Below are positions 47,234-59,981 of a stretch of 64,000 bases of DNA, one piece after another. Each line of letters opens with the position of its first letter. The first letter of the stretch is position 1. The stretch is from the NCBI RefSeq assembly GCF_032854445.1, contig NC_088304.1:21155704-21219703 (forward strand), in the 5' to 3' direction. The translations under genes were made by a program, and so were the position numbers. The notes under the pieces are model-generated. The model searched no databases and had not been told where the DNA came from. It saw only the letters and a program-made list of their open reading frames with translations. The stretch comes from Liolophura sinensis. Taxonomy: Eukaryota; Mollusca; Polyplacophora; Chitonida; Chitonidae.

Positions 47234-48331
47234 AGTTCATCTGGCACCTCGCCTACATTCCACCAAAACGGCTCTTTTCAGAGCCACACAAGTCTTTCCG
47301 AAAAGGAACTTTGTAATCTGAAAGCATAGACAGAACACAAACGAACATGTATTTATCAAAGCACAACAATAAAGTCGCACACGCCAATAAAATTCAAAGA
47401 AACAAAACAGAAAAGATGAATACTTTATTACAGCAGAGTGGTCGAAGTGTATGGAAAGCCGCTATAAGAAATTATCTCGTTTAGTGCATTTTAAACACAG
47501 CAGAGTTGTGGTTTATAAGAAAAAAACTGTGGCCTATTAAAATTGTGCAAAGCCAAAGTACACAAACTAAAAGACGACTCAACAGCATATCCCTGCGTGT
47601 TTAGAAGTATCCATTGCGTGTATTGATGTGACAAGTACACAGACTTTTGCAGGAAATATAACTCATGTCAATGTGGGTGAAATTTTCAATATTTGGTTTT
47701 GTGAGACTACTTATGAAATATGCAGCGTTGAAAAAGCGTTATAGGCCTTAATCTAGGTGCCAATTTAAAAGATCTGCAGAGAAATTTTCCCTTATTTCTC
47801 CAAGCCATTTGCCTGCCTATAAAGACATTTTTCGTGCCAATTAGATTGCACCGTTGTTTCTATCTGTTATCTGTAGCTGTTGCATCCATACAGCTGACAC
47901 ACCGGTTATCATTTGAAGGCACAGTTTTGGTTTGACCTGAGCAAATTGAAAATTGTAACATTTTCGTCAAATCATTGGTTTTTCATTGAGAGTTCATTGT
48001 ATAGAAATGTAGTACAAAGAGGCCAATTTATTTTCATAATTAGGTGAAGTGTGTCCGGGTGCGCTAAAGACGGCATGCCGCTGGGGGATTAAAGGAAAAT
48101 GGCGGCTAACCATTGTTTCCGCTGATCACCTTTTGTCATCAGTAAGTTTCCAACTGACTCTTTAAGAAGTTCTGTCAGGACTAACTCAGTGACGACGTAG
48201 CGAGGAGTTAAACATCTTGCAAAGTGTCACTCAAACCTCATATAAATTGTTTGCTGGCTCTCAAGCTTGCATTACGCTTTCTTATGCCAAGCAGCAAACC
48301 TCGATACAATTGCCGTCTTACACTTCTTGCC

Positions 48332-48655
48332 ATGGATTCCAAACACTTCCAGTTGTTTGCAGATTTGCGGAAAGCAGAGCTGACCTTTCAAAAGGCATGC
48401 GAGCAAATTGTGTTTTTCAACAAGCACCTCGACGATCTCCAAATCCGATACGACCGTGCCAATAAAGAAGGAAACAAATCATTCCGCTACAGCCTTCGTC
48501 TGAAGATAGCCGCCGGAGAAGGACTCAGAAATGCTTACTACGAATACGCCTGCAATAAAGCTGATGTCATCACCGCACTTCGAAGCAAACTAATTGGACA
48601 AGATGCTCACTACGAAATAGACTCCGACATGGACAGTGAAGAGGACAACATGTAA
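48332..48655 (+). CDS. Copy 35 of the 107-aa gene
   Basis: The frame is intact with Q13R, R74C and C85S. The protein is identical to copies 38 and 43. The unit head reads GCGCTAAAGACGGCATGCCG, shared only with copy 43. Stem-loop at 48692-48707. The unit has the 11-bp deletion. Confidence 0.76.
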   Translation: MDSKHFQLFADLRKAELTFQKACEQIVFFNKHLDDLQIRYDRANKEGNKSFRYSLRLKIAAGEGLRNAYYEYACNKADVITALRSKLIGQDAHYEIDSDMDSEEDNM

Positions 48656-49742
48656 AGTTCATCTGGCACCTCGCCTACATTCCACCAAAACGGCTCTTTT
48701 CAGAGCCACACAAGTCTTTCCGAAAAGGAACTTTGTAATCTGAAAGCATAGACAGAACACAAACGAACATGTATTTATCAAAGCACAACAATAAAGTCGC
48801 ACACGCCAATAAAAATCAAAGAAACAAAACAGAAAAGATAAATACTTTATTACAGCAGAGTAGTCGAACTGTATGGAAAGCCGCTATGAGAATTTATCTC
48901 GTTTAGTGCATTTTAAACCCAGCAGAGTTGTGGTTTATAAGAAAAAAATTGTGGCCTATTAAAACTGTGCAAAGCCAAAGTACACAAACTAAAAGACGAC
49001 TCAACAGCATATCCCTGAGTGTTTAGAAGTATCAATTGCGTGTATTGCTTTGACAAGTACACAGACTTTTGCAGGAAATATAACTCATGTCAATGTGGGT
49101 GAAATTTTCAATATTTGGTTTTGTGAGACTACTTATGAAATATGCAGCGTTGAAAAAGCGTTATAGGCCTTAATCTAGGTGCCAATTTAAAAGATCTGCA
49201 AAGAAATTTTCCCTTATTTTTCCAAGCCTATAAAGACATTTTTCGTGCCAATTAGATTGCACCGTTGTTTCTATCTGTTATCTGTAGCTGTTGCATCCAT
49301 ACAGCTGACACACCGGTTATCATTTGAAGGCACAGTTTTGGTTTGACCTGAGCAAATTGAAAATTGTAACATTTTCGTCAAATCATTGGTTTTTCATTGA
49401 GAGTTCATCGTATAGAAATGTAGCACAAAGAGGCCAATTTATTTTCATAATTAGGTGAAGTGTGTCCGGGTGCGCGAGAGACGGCATGGCGCTGGGGGAT
49501 TAAAGGAAAATGGCGGCTAACCATTGTTTCCGGTGATCACCTTTTGTCATCAGTAAGTTTCCAACTGACTCTTTAAGAAGTTCTGTCAGGACTAACTCAG
49601 TGACGACGTGACGAGGAGTTAAACATCTTGCAAAGTGTCACTCAAACCTCATATAAATTGTTTGCTGGCTCTCAAGCTTGCATTACGCTTTCTTATGTCA
49701 AGCAGCAAACCTCGATACAATTGCCGTCTTACACTTCTTGCC

Positions 49743-50054
49743 ATGGATTCTAAACACTTTCAGTTGTTTGCAGATTTGCAGAAAGCAGAGCTGACCTTTC
49801 AAAAGGCATGCAAGCAAATTGTCTTTTTCAACAAGCACCTCGACGATCTCCAAATCCGATACGACCGTGCCAACAAAAAAGGAAACAAATCATTCCGCTA
49901 CAGCCTTCGTCTGAAGATAGCCGCCGGAGAAGGACTCAGAAATGCTTACTACGAATACGCCTGCAATAAAGCTGATGTCATCACCGCACTTCGATGCAAA
50001 CTAATTGGACAAGATGCTCACTACGAAATAGACTCCGACATGGACAGTGAATAG
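49743..50054 (+). CDS. Copy 36, 103-aa form lacking the last four residues
   Basis: GAG to TAG at codon 104 ends the protein at DMDSE. D101 is kept, unlike copies 15 and 25. Other changes are E24K, E46K and R74C. I26-V27 use ATT-GTC. Stem-loop at 50103-50118. Confidence 0.69.
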   Translation: MDSKHFQLFADLQKAELTFQKACKQIVFFNKHLDDLQIRYDRANKKGNKSFRYSLRLKIAAGEGLRNAYYEYACNKADVITALRCKLIGQDAHYEIDSDMDSE

Positions 50055-51164
50055 GACAACATGTAAAGTTCATCTGGCACCTCGCCTACATTCCACCAAA
50101 ACGGCTCTTTTCAGAGCCACACAAGTCTTTCCGAAAAGGAACTTTGTAATCTGAAAGCATAGACAGAACACAAACGAACATGTATTTATCAAAGCACAAC
50201 AATAAAGTCGCACACGCCAATAAAAATCAAAGAAACAAAACAGAAAAGATAAATACTTTATTACAGCAGAGTGGTCGAAGTGTATGGAAAGCCGCTATGA
50301 GAACTTATCTCGTTTAGTGCATTTTAAACACAGCAGAGTTGTGGTTTATAAGAAAAAAACTGTGGCCTATTAAAACTGTGCAAAGCCAAAGTACACAAAC
50401 TAAAAGACGACTCAACAGCATATCCCTGCGTGTTTAGAAGTATCCAATGCGTGTATTGATTTGACAAGTACACAGACTTTTGCAGGAAATATAACTCATG
50501 TCAATGTGGATGAAATTTTCAATATTTGGTTTTGTGAGACTACTTATGAAATATGCAGCGTTGAAAAAGCGTTATAGGCATTAATCTAGGTGCCAATTTA
50601 AAAGATCTGCAAAGAAATTTTGTCTTATTTCTCCAAGCCATTTGCCTGCCTATAAAGGCATTTTTCGTGCCAATTAGATTGCACCGTTGTTTCTATCTGT
50701 TATCTGTAGCTGTTGCATCCATACAGCTGACACACCGGTTATCATTTGAAGGCACAGTTTTGGTTTGACCTGAGCAAATTGAAAATTGTAACATTTTCGT
50801 CAAATCATTGGTTTTTCATTGAGAGTTCATTGTATAGAAATGTAGTACAAAGAGGCCAATTTATTTTCATAATTAGGTGAAGTGTGTCCGGGTTCGCAAG
50901 AGACGGCATGGCGCTGGGGGATTAAAGGAAAATGGCGGCTAACCATTGTTTCCGCTGATCACCTTTTGTCATCAGTAAGTTTCCAACTGACTCTTTAAGA
51001 AGTTCTGTCAGGACTAACTCAGTGACGACGTAGCGAAGAGTTAAACATCTTGCAAAGTGTCACTCAAACCTCATATAAATTGTTTGCTGGCTCTCAAGCT
51101 TGCATTACGCTTTCTTATGCCAAGCAGCAAACCTCGATACAATTGCCGTCTTACACTTCTTGCC

Positions 51165-51488
51165 ATGGATTCCAAACACTTCCAGTTGTTTGCAGATTTG
51201 CGGAAAGCAGAGCTGACCTTTCAAAAGGCATGCGAGCAAATTGTGTTTTTCAACAAGCACCTCGACGATCTCCAAATCCGACACGACCGTGCCAATAAAG
51301 AAGGAAACAAATCATTCCGCGACAGCCTTCGTCTGAAGATAGCCGCCGGAGAAGGACTCAGAAATGCTTACTACGAATACGCCTGCAATAAAGCTGATGT
51401 CATCACCGCACTTCGACGCAAACTAATTGGACAAGATGCTCACTACGAAATAGACTCCGACATGGACAGTGAAGAGGACAACATGTAA
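51165..51488 (+). CDS. Copy 37 of the 107-aa gene
   Basis: The frame is intact with Q13R, Y40H, Y53D, R74C and C85R. The protein is identical to copies 39 and 40. The unit head reads GTTCGCAAGAG. Stem-loop at 51525-51540. The unit has the 11-bp deletion. Confidence 0.75.
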   Translation: MDSKHFQLFADLRKAELTFQKACEQIVFFNKHLDDLQIRHDRANKEGNKSFRDSLRLKIAAGEGLRNAYYEYACNKADVITALRRKLIGQDAHYEIDSDMDSEEDNM

Positions 51489-52575
51489 AGTTCATCTGGC
51501 ACCTCGCCTACATTCCACCAAAACGGCTCTTTTCAGAGCCACACAAGTCTTTCCGAAAAGGAACTTTGTAATCTGAAAGCATAGACAGAACACAAACGAA
51601 CATGTATTTATCAAAGCACAACAATAAAGTCGCACACGCCAATAAAAATCAAAGAAACAAAACAGAAAAGATAAATACTTTATTACAGCAGAGTAGTCGA
51701 AGTGTATGGAAAGCCGCTATGAGAACTTATCTCGTTTAGTGCATTTTAAACCCAGCAGAGTTGTGGTTTATAAGAAAAAAATTGTGGCCTATTAAAACTG
51801 TGCAAAGCCAAAGTACACAAACTAAAAGACGACTCAACAGCATATCCCTGCGTGTTTAGAAGTATCAATTGCGTGTATTGCTTTGACAAGTACACAGACT
51901 TTTGCAGGAAATATAACTCATGTCAATGTGGGTGAAATTTTCAATATTTGGTTTTGTGAGACTACTTATGAAATATGCAGCGTTGAAAAAGCGTTATAGG
52001 CATTAATCTAGGTGCCAATTTAAAAGATCTGCAAAGAAATTTTCCCTTATTTTTCCAAGCCTATAAAGACATTTTTCGTGCCAATTAGATTGCACCGTTG
52101 TTTCTATCTGTTATCTGTAGCTGTTGCATCCATACAGCTGACACACCGGTTATCATTTGAAGGCACAGTTTTGGTTTGACCTGAGCAAATTGAAAATTGT
52201 AACATTTTCGTCAAATCATTGGTTTTTCATTGAGAGTTCATCGTATAGAAATGTAGTACAAAGAGGCCAATTTATTTTCATAATTAGGTGAAGTGTGTCC
52301 GGGTGCGCGAGAGACGGCATGGCGCTGGGGGATTAAAGGAAAATGGCGGCTAACCATTGTTTCCGCTGATCACCTTTTGTCATCAGTAAGTTTCCAACTG
52401 ACTCTTTAAGAAGTTCTGTCAGGACTAACTCAGTGACGACGTAGCGAAGAGTTAAACATCTTGCAAAGTGTCACTCAAACCTCATATAAATTGTTTGCTG
52501 GCTCTCAAGCTTGCATTACGCTTTCTTATGCCAAGCAGCAAACCTCGATACAATTGCCGTCTTACACTTCTTGCC

Positions 52576-52899
52576 ATGGATTCCAAACACTTCCAGTTGT
52601 TTGCAGATTTGCGGAAAGCAGAGCTGACCTTTCAAAAGGCATGCGAGCAAATTGTGTTTTTCAACAAGCACCTCGACGATCTCCAAATCCGATACGACCG
52701 TGCCAATAAAGAAGGAAACAAATCATTCCGCTACAGCCTTCGTCTGAAGATAGCCGCCGGAGAAGGACTCAGAAATGCTTACTACGAATACGCCTGCAAT
52801 AAAGCTGATGTCATCACCGCACTTCGAAGCAAACTAATTGGACAAGATGCTCACTACGAAATAGACTCCGACATGGACAGTGAAGAGGACAACATGTAA
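52576..52899 (+). CDS. Copy 38 of the 107-aa gene
   Basis: The frame is intact with Q13R, R74C and C85S, as copy 35, which lies 4,244 bp upstream. Stem-loop at 52936-52951. The unit has the 11-bp deletion. Confidence 0.76.
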   Translation: MDSKHFQLFADLRKAELTFQKACEQIVFFNKHLDDLQIRYDRANKEGNKSFRYSLRLKIAAGEGLRNAYYEYACNKADVITALRSKLIGQDAHYEIDSDMDSEEDNM

Positions 52900-53986
52900 A
52901 GTTCATCTGGCACCTCGCCTACATTCCACCAAAACGGCTCTTTTCAGAGCCACACAAGTCTTTCCGAAAAGGAACTTTGTAATCTGAAAGCATAGACAGA
53001 ACACAAACGAACATGTATTTATCAAAGCACAACAATAAAGTCGCACACGCCAATAAAAATCAAAGAAACAAAACAGAAAAGATAAATACTTTATTACAGC
53101 AGAGTAGTCGAAGTGTATGGAAAGCCGCTATGAGAACTTATCTCGTTTAGTGCATTTTAAACACAGCAGAGTTGTGGTTTATAAGAAAAAAATTGTGGCC
53201 TATTAAAACTGTGCAAAGCCAAAGTACACAAACTAAAAGACGACTCAACAGCATATCCCTGAGTGTTTAGAAGTATCAATTGCGTGTATTGCTTTGACAA
53301 GTACACAGACTTTTGCAGGAAATATAACTCATGTCAATGTGGGTGAAATTTTCAATATTTGGTTTTGTGAGACTACTTATGAAATATGCAGCGTTGAAAA
53401 AGTGTTATAGGCATTAATCTAGGTGCCAATTTAAAAGATCTGCAAAGAAGTTTTCCCTTATTTTTCCAAGCCTATAAAGACATTTTTCGTGCCAATTAGA
53501 TTGCACCGTTGTTTCTATCTGTTATCTGTAGCTGTTGCATCCATACAGCTGACACACCGGTTATCATTTGAAGGCACAGTTTTGGTTTGACCTGAGCAAA
53601 TTGAAAATTGTAACATTTTCGTCAAATCATTGGTTTTTCATTGAGAGTTCATCGTATAGAAATGTAGCACAAAGAGGCCAATTTATTTTCATAATTAGGT
53701 GAAGTGTGTCCGGGTGCGCGAGAGACGGCATGGCGCTGGGGGATTAAAGGAAAATGGCGGCTAACCATTGTTTCCGGTGATCACCTTTTGTCATCAGTAA
53801 GTTTCCAACTGACTCTTTAAGAAGTTCTGTCAGGACTAACTCAGTGACGACGTAGCGAAGAGTTAAACATCTTGCAAAGTGTCACTCAAACCTCATATAA
53901 ATTGTTTGCTGGCTCTCAAGCTTGCATTACGCTTTCTTATGCCAAGCAGCAAACCTCGATACAATTGCCGTCTTACACTTCTTGCC

Positions 53987-54310
53987 ATGGATTCCAAACA
54001 CTTCCAGTTGTTTGCAGATTTGCGGAAAGCAGAGCTGACCTTTCAAAAGGCATGCGAGCAAATTGTGTTTTTCAACAAGCACCTCGACGATCTCCAAATC
54101 CGACACGACCGTGCCAATAAAGAAGGAAACAAATCATTCCGCGACAGCCTTCGTCTGAAGATAGCCGCCGGAGAAGGACTCAGAAATGCTTACTACGAAT
54201 ACGCCTGCAATAAAGCTGATGTCATCACCGCACTTCGACGCAAACTAATTGGACAAGATGCTCACTACGAAATAGACTCCGACATGGACAGTGAAGAGGA
54301 CAACATGTAA
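53987..54310 (+). CDS. Copy 39 of the 107-aa gene
   Basis: The frame is intact with Q13R, Y40H, Y53D, R74C and C85R. The unit head matches copy 36 (TTCCGGTGATCACC), while the coding part matches copy 37. A crossover or conversion boundary therefore lies between them in the promoter. Stem-loop at 54347-54362. Confidence 0.75.
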   Translation: MDSKHFQLFADLRKAELTFQKACEQIVFFNKHLDDLQIRHDRANKEGNKSFRDSLRLKIAAGEGLRNAYYEYACNKADVITALRRKLIGQDAHYEIDSDMDSEEDNM

Positions 54311-55408
54311 AGTTCATCTGGCACCTCGCCTACATTCCACCAAAACGGCTCTTTTCAGAGCCACACAAGTCTTTCCGAAAAGGAACTTTGTAATCTGAAA
54401 GCATAGACAGAACACAAACGAACATGTATTTATCAAAGCACAACAATAAAGTCGCACACGCCAATAAAAATCAAAGAAACAAAACAGAAAAGATAAATAC
54501 TTTATTACAGCAGAGTAGTCGAAGTGTATGGAAAGCCGCTATGAGAACTTATCTCGTTTAGTGCATTTTAAACACAGCAGAGTTGTGGTTTATCAGAAAA
54601 AAACTGTGGCCTATTAAAACTGTGCAAAGCCAAAGTACACAAACTAAAAGACGACTCAACAGCATATCCCTGCGTGTTTAGAAGTATCCATTGCGTGTAT
54701 TGATTTGACAAGTACACAGACTTTTGCAGGAAATATAACTCATGTCAATGTGGATGAAATTTTCAATATTTGGTTTTGTGAGACTACTTATGAAATATGC
54801 AGCGTTGAAAAAGCGTTATAGGCATTAATCTAGGTGCCAATTTAAAGGATCTGCAAAGAAATTTTGTCTTATTTCTCCAAGCCATTTGCCTGCCTATAAA
54901 GGCATTTTTCGTGCCAATTAGATTGCACCGTTGTTTCTATCTGTTATCTGTAGCTGTTGCATCCATACAGCTGACACACCGGTTATCATTTGAAGGCACA
55001 GTTTTGGTTTGACCTGAGCAAATTGAAAATTGTAACATTTTCGTCAAATCATTGGTTTTTCATTGAGAGTTCATTGTATAGAAATGTAGTACAAAGAGGC
55101 CAATTTATTTTCATAATTAGGTGAAGTGTGTCCGGGTGCGCAAGAGACGGCATGGCGCTGGGGGATTAAAGGAAAATGGCGGCTAACCATTGTTTCCGCT
55201 GATCACCTTTTGTCATCAGTAAGTTTCCAACTGACTCTTTAAGAAGTTCTGTCAGGACTAACTCAGTGACGACGTAGCGAAGAGTTAAACATCTTGCAAA
55301 GTGTCACTCAAACCTCATATAAATTGTTTGCTGGCTCTCAAGCTTGCATTACGCTTTCTTATGCCAAGCAGCAAACCTCGATACAATTGCCGTCTTACAC
55401 TTCTTGCC

Positions 55409-55732
55409 ATGGATTCCAAACACTTCCAGTTGTTTGCAGATTTGCGGAAAGCAGAGCTGACCTTTCAAAAGGCATGCGAGCAAATTGTGTTTTTCAACAA
55501 GCACCTCGACGATCTCCAAATCCGACACGACCGTGCCAATAAAGAAGGAAACAAATCATTCCGCGACAGCCTTCGTCTGAAGATAGCCGCCGGAGAAGGA
55601 CTCAGAAATGCTTACTACGAATACGCCTGCAATAAAGCTGATGTCATCACCGCACTTCGACGCAAACTAATTGGACAAGATGCTCACTACGAAATAGACT
55701 CCGACATGGACAGTGAAGAGGACAACATGTAA
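55409..55732 (+). CDS. Copy 40 of the 107-aa gene
   Basis: The frame is intact with the same protein as copies 37 and 39. The unit lies 4,244 bp after unit 37 and shares its GCGCAAGAG-type head. Stem-loop at 55769-55784. The unit has the 11-bp deletion. Confidence 0.75.
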   Translation: MDSKHFQLFADLRKAELTFQKACEQIVFFNKHLDDLQIRHDRANKEGNKSFRDSLRLKIAAGEGLRNAYYEYACNKADVITALRRKLIGQDAHYEIDSDMDSEEDNM

Positions 55733-56819
55733 AGTTCATCTGGCACCTCGCCTATATTCCACCAAAACGGCTCTTTTCAGAGCCACACAAGTCTTTCCGA
55801 AAAGGAACTTTGTAATCTGAAAGCATAGACAGAACACAAACGAACATGTATTTATCAAAGCACAACAATAAAGTCGCACACGCCAATAAAAATCAAAGAA
55901 ACAAAACAGAAAAGATAAATACTTTATTACAGCAGAGTAGTCGAAGTGTATGGAAAGCCGCTATGAGAACTTATCTCGTTTAGTGCATTTTAAACACAGC
56001 AGAGTTGTGGTTTATAAGAAAAAAATTGTGGCCTATTAAAACTGTGCAAAGCCAAAGTACACAAACTAAAAGACGACTCAACAGCATATCCCTGCGTGTT
56101 TAGAAGTATCAATTGCGTGTATTGCTTTGACAAGTACACAGACTTTTGCAGGAATTATAACTCATGTCAATGTGGGTGAAATTTTCAATATTTGGTTTTG
56201 TGAGACTACTTATGAAATATGCAGCGTTGAAAAAGCGTTATAGGCATTAATCTAGGTGCCAATTTAAAAGATCTGCAAAGAAATTTTCCCTTATTTTTCC
56301 AAGCCTATAAAGACATTTTTCGTGCCAATTAGATTGCACCGTTGTTTCTATCTGTTATCTGTAGCTGTTGCATCCATACAGCTGACACACCGGTTATCAT
56401 TTGAAGGCACAGTTTTGGTTTGACCTGAGCAAATTGAAAATTGTAACATTTTCGTCAAATCATTGGTTTTTCATTGAGAGTTCATCGTATAGAAATGTAG
56501 TACAAAGAGGCCAATTTATTTTCATAATTAGGTGAAGTGTGTCCGGGTGCGCGAGAGACGGCATGGCGCTGGGGGATTAAAGGAAAATGGCGGCTAACCA
56601 TTGTTTCCCCTGATCACCTTTTGTCATCAGTAAGTTTCCAACTGACTCTTTAAGAAGTTCTGTCAGGACTAACTCAGTGACGACGTAGCGAAGAGTTAAA
56701 CATCTTGCAAAGTGTCACTCAAACCTCATATAAATTGTTTGCTGGCTCTCAAGCTTGCATTACGCTTTCTTATGCCAAGCAGCAAACCTCGATACAATTG
56801 CCGTCTTACACTTCTTGCC

Positions 56820-57143
56820 ATGGATTCCAAACACTTCCAGTTGTTTGCAGATTTGCGGAAAGCAGAGCTGACCTTTCAAAAGGCATGCGAGCAAATTGTG
56901 TTTTTCAACAAGCACCTCGACGATCTCCAAATCCGATACGACCGTGCCAATAAAGAAGGAAACAAATCATTCCGCCACAGCCTTCGTCTGAAGATAGCCG
57001 CCGGAGAAGGACTCAGAAATGCTTACTACGAATACGCCTGCAATAAAGCTGATGTCATCACCGCACTTCGATGCAAACTAATTGGACAAGATGCTCACTA
57101 CGAAATAGACTCCGACATGGACAGTGAAGAGGACAACATGTAA
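56820..57143 (+). CDS. Copy 41 of the 107-aa gene
   Basis: The frame is intact with Q13R, Y53H and R74C; C85 is kept. Y53 is the site of His, Asp or Cys changes in several copies. The unit head has TTTCCCCTGATCACC, shared with copy 43. Stem-loop at 57180-57195. The unit has the 11-bp deletion. Confidence 0.75.
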   Translation: MDSKHFQLFADLRKAELTFQKACEQIVFFNKHLDDLQIRYDRANKEGNKSFRHSLRLKIAAGEGLRNAYYEYACNKADVITALRCKLIGQDAHYEIDSDMDSEEDNM

Positions 57144-58232
57144 AGTTCATCTGGCACCTCGCCTACATTCCACCAAAACGGCTCTTTTCAGAGCCACACA
57201 AGTCTTTCCGAAAAGGAACTTTGTAATCTGAAAGCATAGACAGAACACAAACGAACATGTATTTATCAAAGCACAACAATAAAGTCGCACACGCCAATAA
57301 AAATCAAAGAAACAAAACAGAAAAGATAAATACTTTATTACAGCAGAGTAGTCGAACTGTATGAAAAGCCGCTATGGGAACTTATCTCGTTTAGTGCATT
57401 TTAAACACAGCAGAGTTGTGGTTTATAAACAAAAAACTGTGGCCTATTAAAACTGTGCAAAGCCAAAGTACACAAACTAAAAGACGACTTAACAGCATAT
57501 CCCTGCGTGTTTAAAAGTATCCATTGCGTGTATTGCTTTGACAAGTACGCAGGCTTTTGCAGGAAATATAACTCATGTCAATGTGGGTGAAATTTTCAAT
57601 ATTTGGTTTTGTGAGACTACTTATAAAATATGCAGCGTTGAAAAAGCGTTATAGGCATTAATCTAGGTGCCAATTTAAAAGATCTGGAAAGAAATTTTCC
57701 CTTATTTTTCCAAGCCTATAAAGACATTTTTCGTGCCAATTAGATTGCACCGTTGTTTCTATCTGTTATCTGTAGCTGTTGCATCCATACAGCTGACACA
57801 CCGGTTATCATTTGAAGGCACAGTTTTGGTTTGACCTGAGCAAATTGAAAATTGTAACATTTTCGTCAAATCATTGGATTTTCATTGAGAGTTCATTGTA
57901 TAGAAATGTAGTACAAAGAGGCCAATTTTTTTTTTAATAATTAGGTGAAGTGTGTCCGGGTGCGCGAAAGACGGCATGGCGCTGGGGGATTAAAGGAAAA
58001 TGGCGGCTAACCATTGTTTCCGCTAATCACCTTTTGTCATCAGTAAGTTTCCAACTGACTCTTTAAGAAGTTCTGTCAGGACTAACTCAGTGACGACGTG
58101 GCGAGGAGTTAAACATCTTGCAAAGTGTCACTCAAACCTCATATAAATTGTTTGCTGGCTCTCAAGCTTACATTACGCTTTCTTATGCCAAGCAGCAAAC
58201 CTCGATACAATTGCCGTCTTACACTTCTTGCC

Positions 58233-58556
58233 ATGGATTCCAAACACTTTCAGTTGTTTGCAGATTTGCAGAAAGCAGAGCTGACCTTTCAAAAGGCATG
58301 CGAGCAAATAGTCTTTTTCAACAAGCACCTCGACGATCTACAAATCCGATACGACCGTGCCAACAAAGAAGGAAACAAATCATTCCGCTACAGCCTTCGT
58401 CTGAAGATAGCCGCCGGAGAAGGACTCAGAAATGCTTACTACGAATACGCCTGCAATAAAGCTGATTTCATCACCGCACTTCGATGCAAACTAATTGGAC
58501 AAGATGCTCACTACGAAATAGACTCCGACATGGACAGTGAAGAGGACAACATGTAA
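58233..58556 (+). CDS. Copy 42 of the 107-aa gene, mosaic
   Basis: The frame is intact with R74C and V79F only. It resembles copy 33, about 12.8 kb upstream, including CATTTAAAACAC in the spacer, but has ATA-GTC codons at I26-V27. It is surrounded by Q13R copies, so it looks like an inserted or converted unit. Stem-loop at 58593-58608. Confidence 0.76.
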   Translation: MDSKHFQLFADLQKAELTFQKACEQIVFFNKHLDDLQIRYDRANKEGNKSFRYSLRLKIAAGEGLRNAYYEYACNKADFITALRCKLIGQDAHYEIDSDMDSEEDNM

Positions 58557-59657
58557 AGTTCATCTGGCACCTCGCCTACATTCCACCAAAACGGCTCTTT
58601 TCAGAGCCACACAAGTCTTTCCGAAAAGGAACTTTGTAATCTGAAAGCATAGACAGAACACAAACGAACATGTATTTATCAAAGCACAACAATAAAGTCG
58701 CACACGCCAATAAAAATCAAAGAAACAAAACAGAAAAGATAAATACTTTATTACAGCAGAGTAGTCGAAGTGTATGGAAAGCCGCTATGAGAACTTATCT
58801 CGTTTAGTGCATTTAAAACACAGCAGAGTTGTGGTTTATAAAAAACAAAAAACTGTGGCCTATTAAAACTGTGCAAAGCCAAAGTACACAAACTAAAAGA
58901 CGACTCAACAGCATATCCCTGCGTGTTTAGAAGTATCCATTGCGTGTATTGATTTGCCAAGTACACAGACTTTTGCAGGAAATATAACTCATGTCAATGT
59001 GGGTGAAATTTTCAATATTTGGTTTTGTGAGACTACTTATGAAATATGCAGCGTTGAAAAAGCGTTATAGGCATTAATCTAGGTGCCAATTTAAAAGATC
59101 TGCAAAGAAATTTTCCCTTATTTTTCCAAGCCATTCGCCTGCCTATAAAGACATTTTTCGTGCCAATTAGTTTGCACCGTTGTTTCTATCTGTTATCTGT
59201 AGCTGTTGCATCCATACAGCTGACACACCGGTTATCATTTGAAGGCACAGTTTTGGTTTGACCTGAGCAAATTGAAAATTGTAACATTTTCGTCAAATCA
59301 TTGGTTTTTCATTGAGAGTTCATTGTATAGAAATGTAGTACAAAGAGGCCAATTTATTTTCATAATTAGGTGAAGTGTGTCCGGGTGCGCTAAAGACGGC
59401 ATGCCGCTGGGGGATTAAAGGAAAATGGCGGCTAACCATTGTTTCCCCTGATCACCTTTTGTCATCAGTAAGTTTCCAACTGACTCTTTAAGAAGTTCTG
59501 TCAGGACTAACTCAGTGACGACGTAGCGAGGAGTTAAACATCTTGCAAAGTGTCACTCAAACCTCATATAAATTGTTTGCTGGCTCTCAAGCTTGCATTA
59601 CGCTTTCTTATGCCAAGCAGCAAACCTCGATACAATTGCCGTCTTACACTTCTTGCC

Positions 59658-59981
59658 ATGGATTCCAAACACTTCCAGTTGTTTGCAGATTTGCGGAAAG
59701 CAGAGCTGACCTTTCAAAAGGCATGCGAGCAAATTGTGTTTTTCAACAAGCACCTCGACGATCTCCAAATCCGATACGACCGTGCCAATAAAGAAGGAAA
59801 CAAATCATTCCGCTACAGCCTTCGTCTGAAGATAGCCGCCGGAGAAGGACTCAGAAATGCTTACTACGAATACGCCTGCAATAAAGCTGATGTCATCACC
59901 GCACTTCGAAGCAAACTAATTGGACAAGATGCTCACTACGAAATAGACTCCGACATGGACAGTGAAGAGGACAACATGTAA
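59658..59981 (+). CDS. Copy 43 of the 107-aa gene
   Basis: The frame is intact with the same protein as copies 35 and 38 (Q13R, R74C, C85S). The head combines GCGCTAAAGACGG of copy 35 with TTTCCCCTG of copy 41. Stem-loop at 60018-60033. Confidence 0.76.
   Translation: MDSKHFQLFADLRKAELTFQKACEQIVFFNKHLDDLQIRYDRANKEGNKSFRYSLRLKIAAGEGLRNAYYEYACNKADVITALRSKLIGQDAHYEIDSDMDSEEDNM

Larger units (their letters stand above)
42374..48046 (+). repeat. Two-unit higher-order repeat, copies 31-32 and 33-34
   Basis: Units 31 and 33 share an unusual spacer (GATATTTTTAAT, ACCGTTTTTTC, GCTGATACACC, TTGGATTGACC). Units 32 and 34 share promoter and coding variants. The period is 2,837 bp. Confidence 0.82.
48047..56534 (+). 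repeat. Three-unit higher-order repeat, copies 35-37 and 38-40
   Basis: Units 35 and 38, 36 and 39, and 37 and 40 are each 4,244 bp apart and share boundary markers, such as TAGCACAAAGAGG with TTCCGGTGATCACC, and GTGGATGAAATT with GCAAGAGACGG. The coding part of copy 39 has been replaced by the copy 37 type, so the repeat is partly overwritten. Confidence 0.7.
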
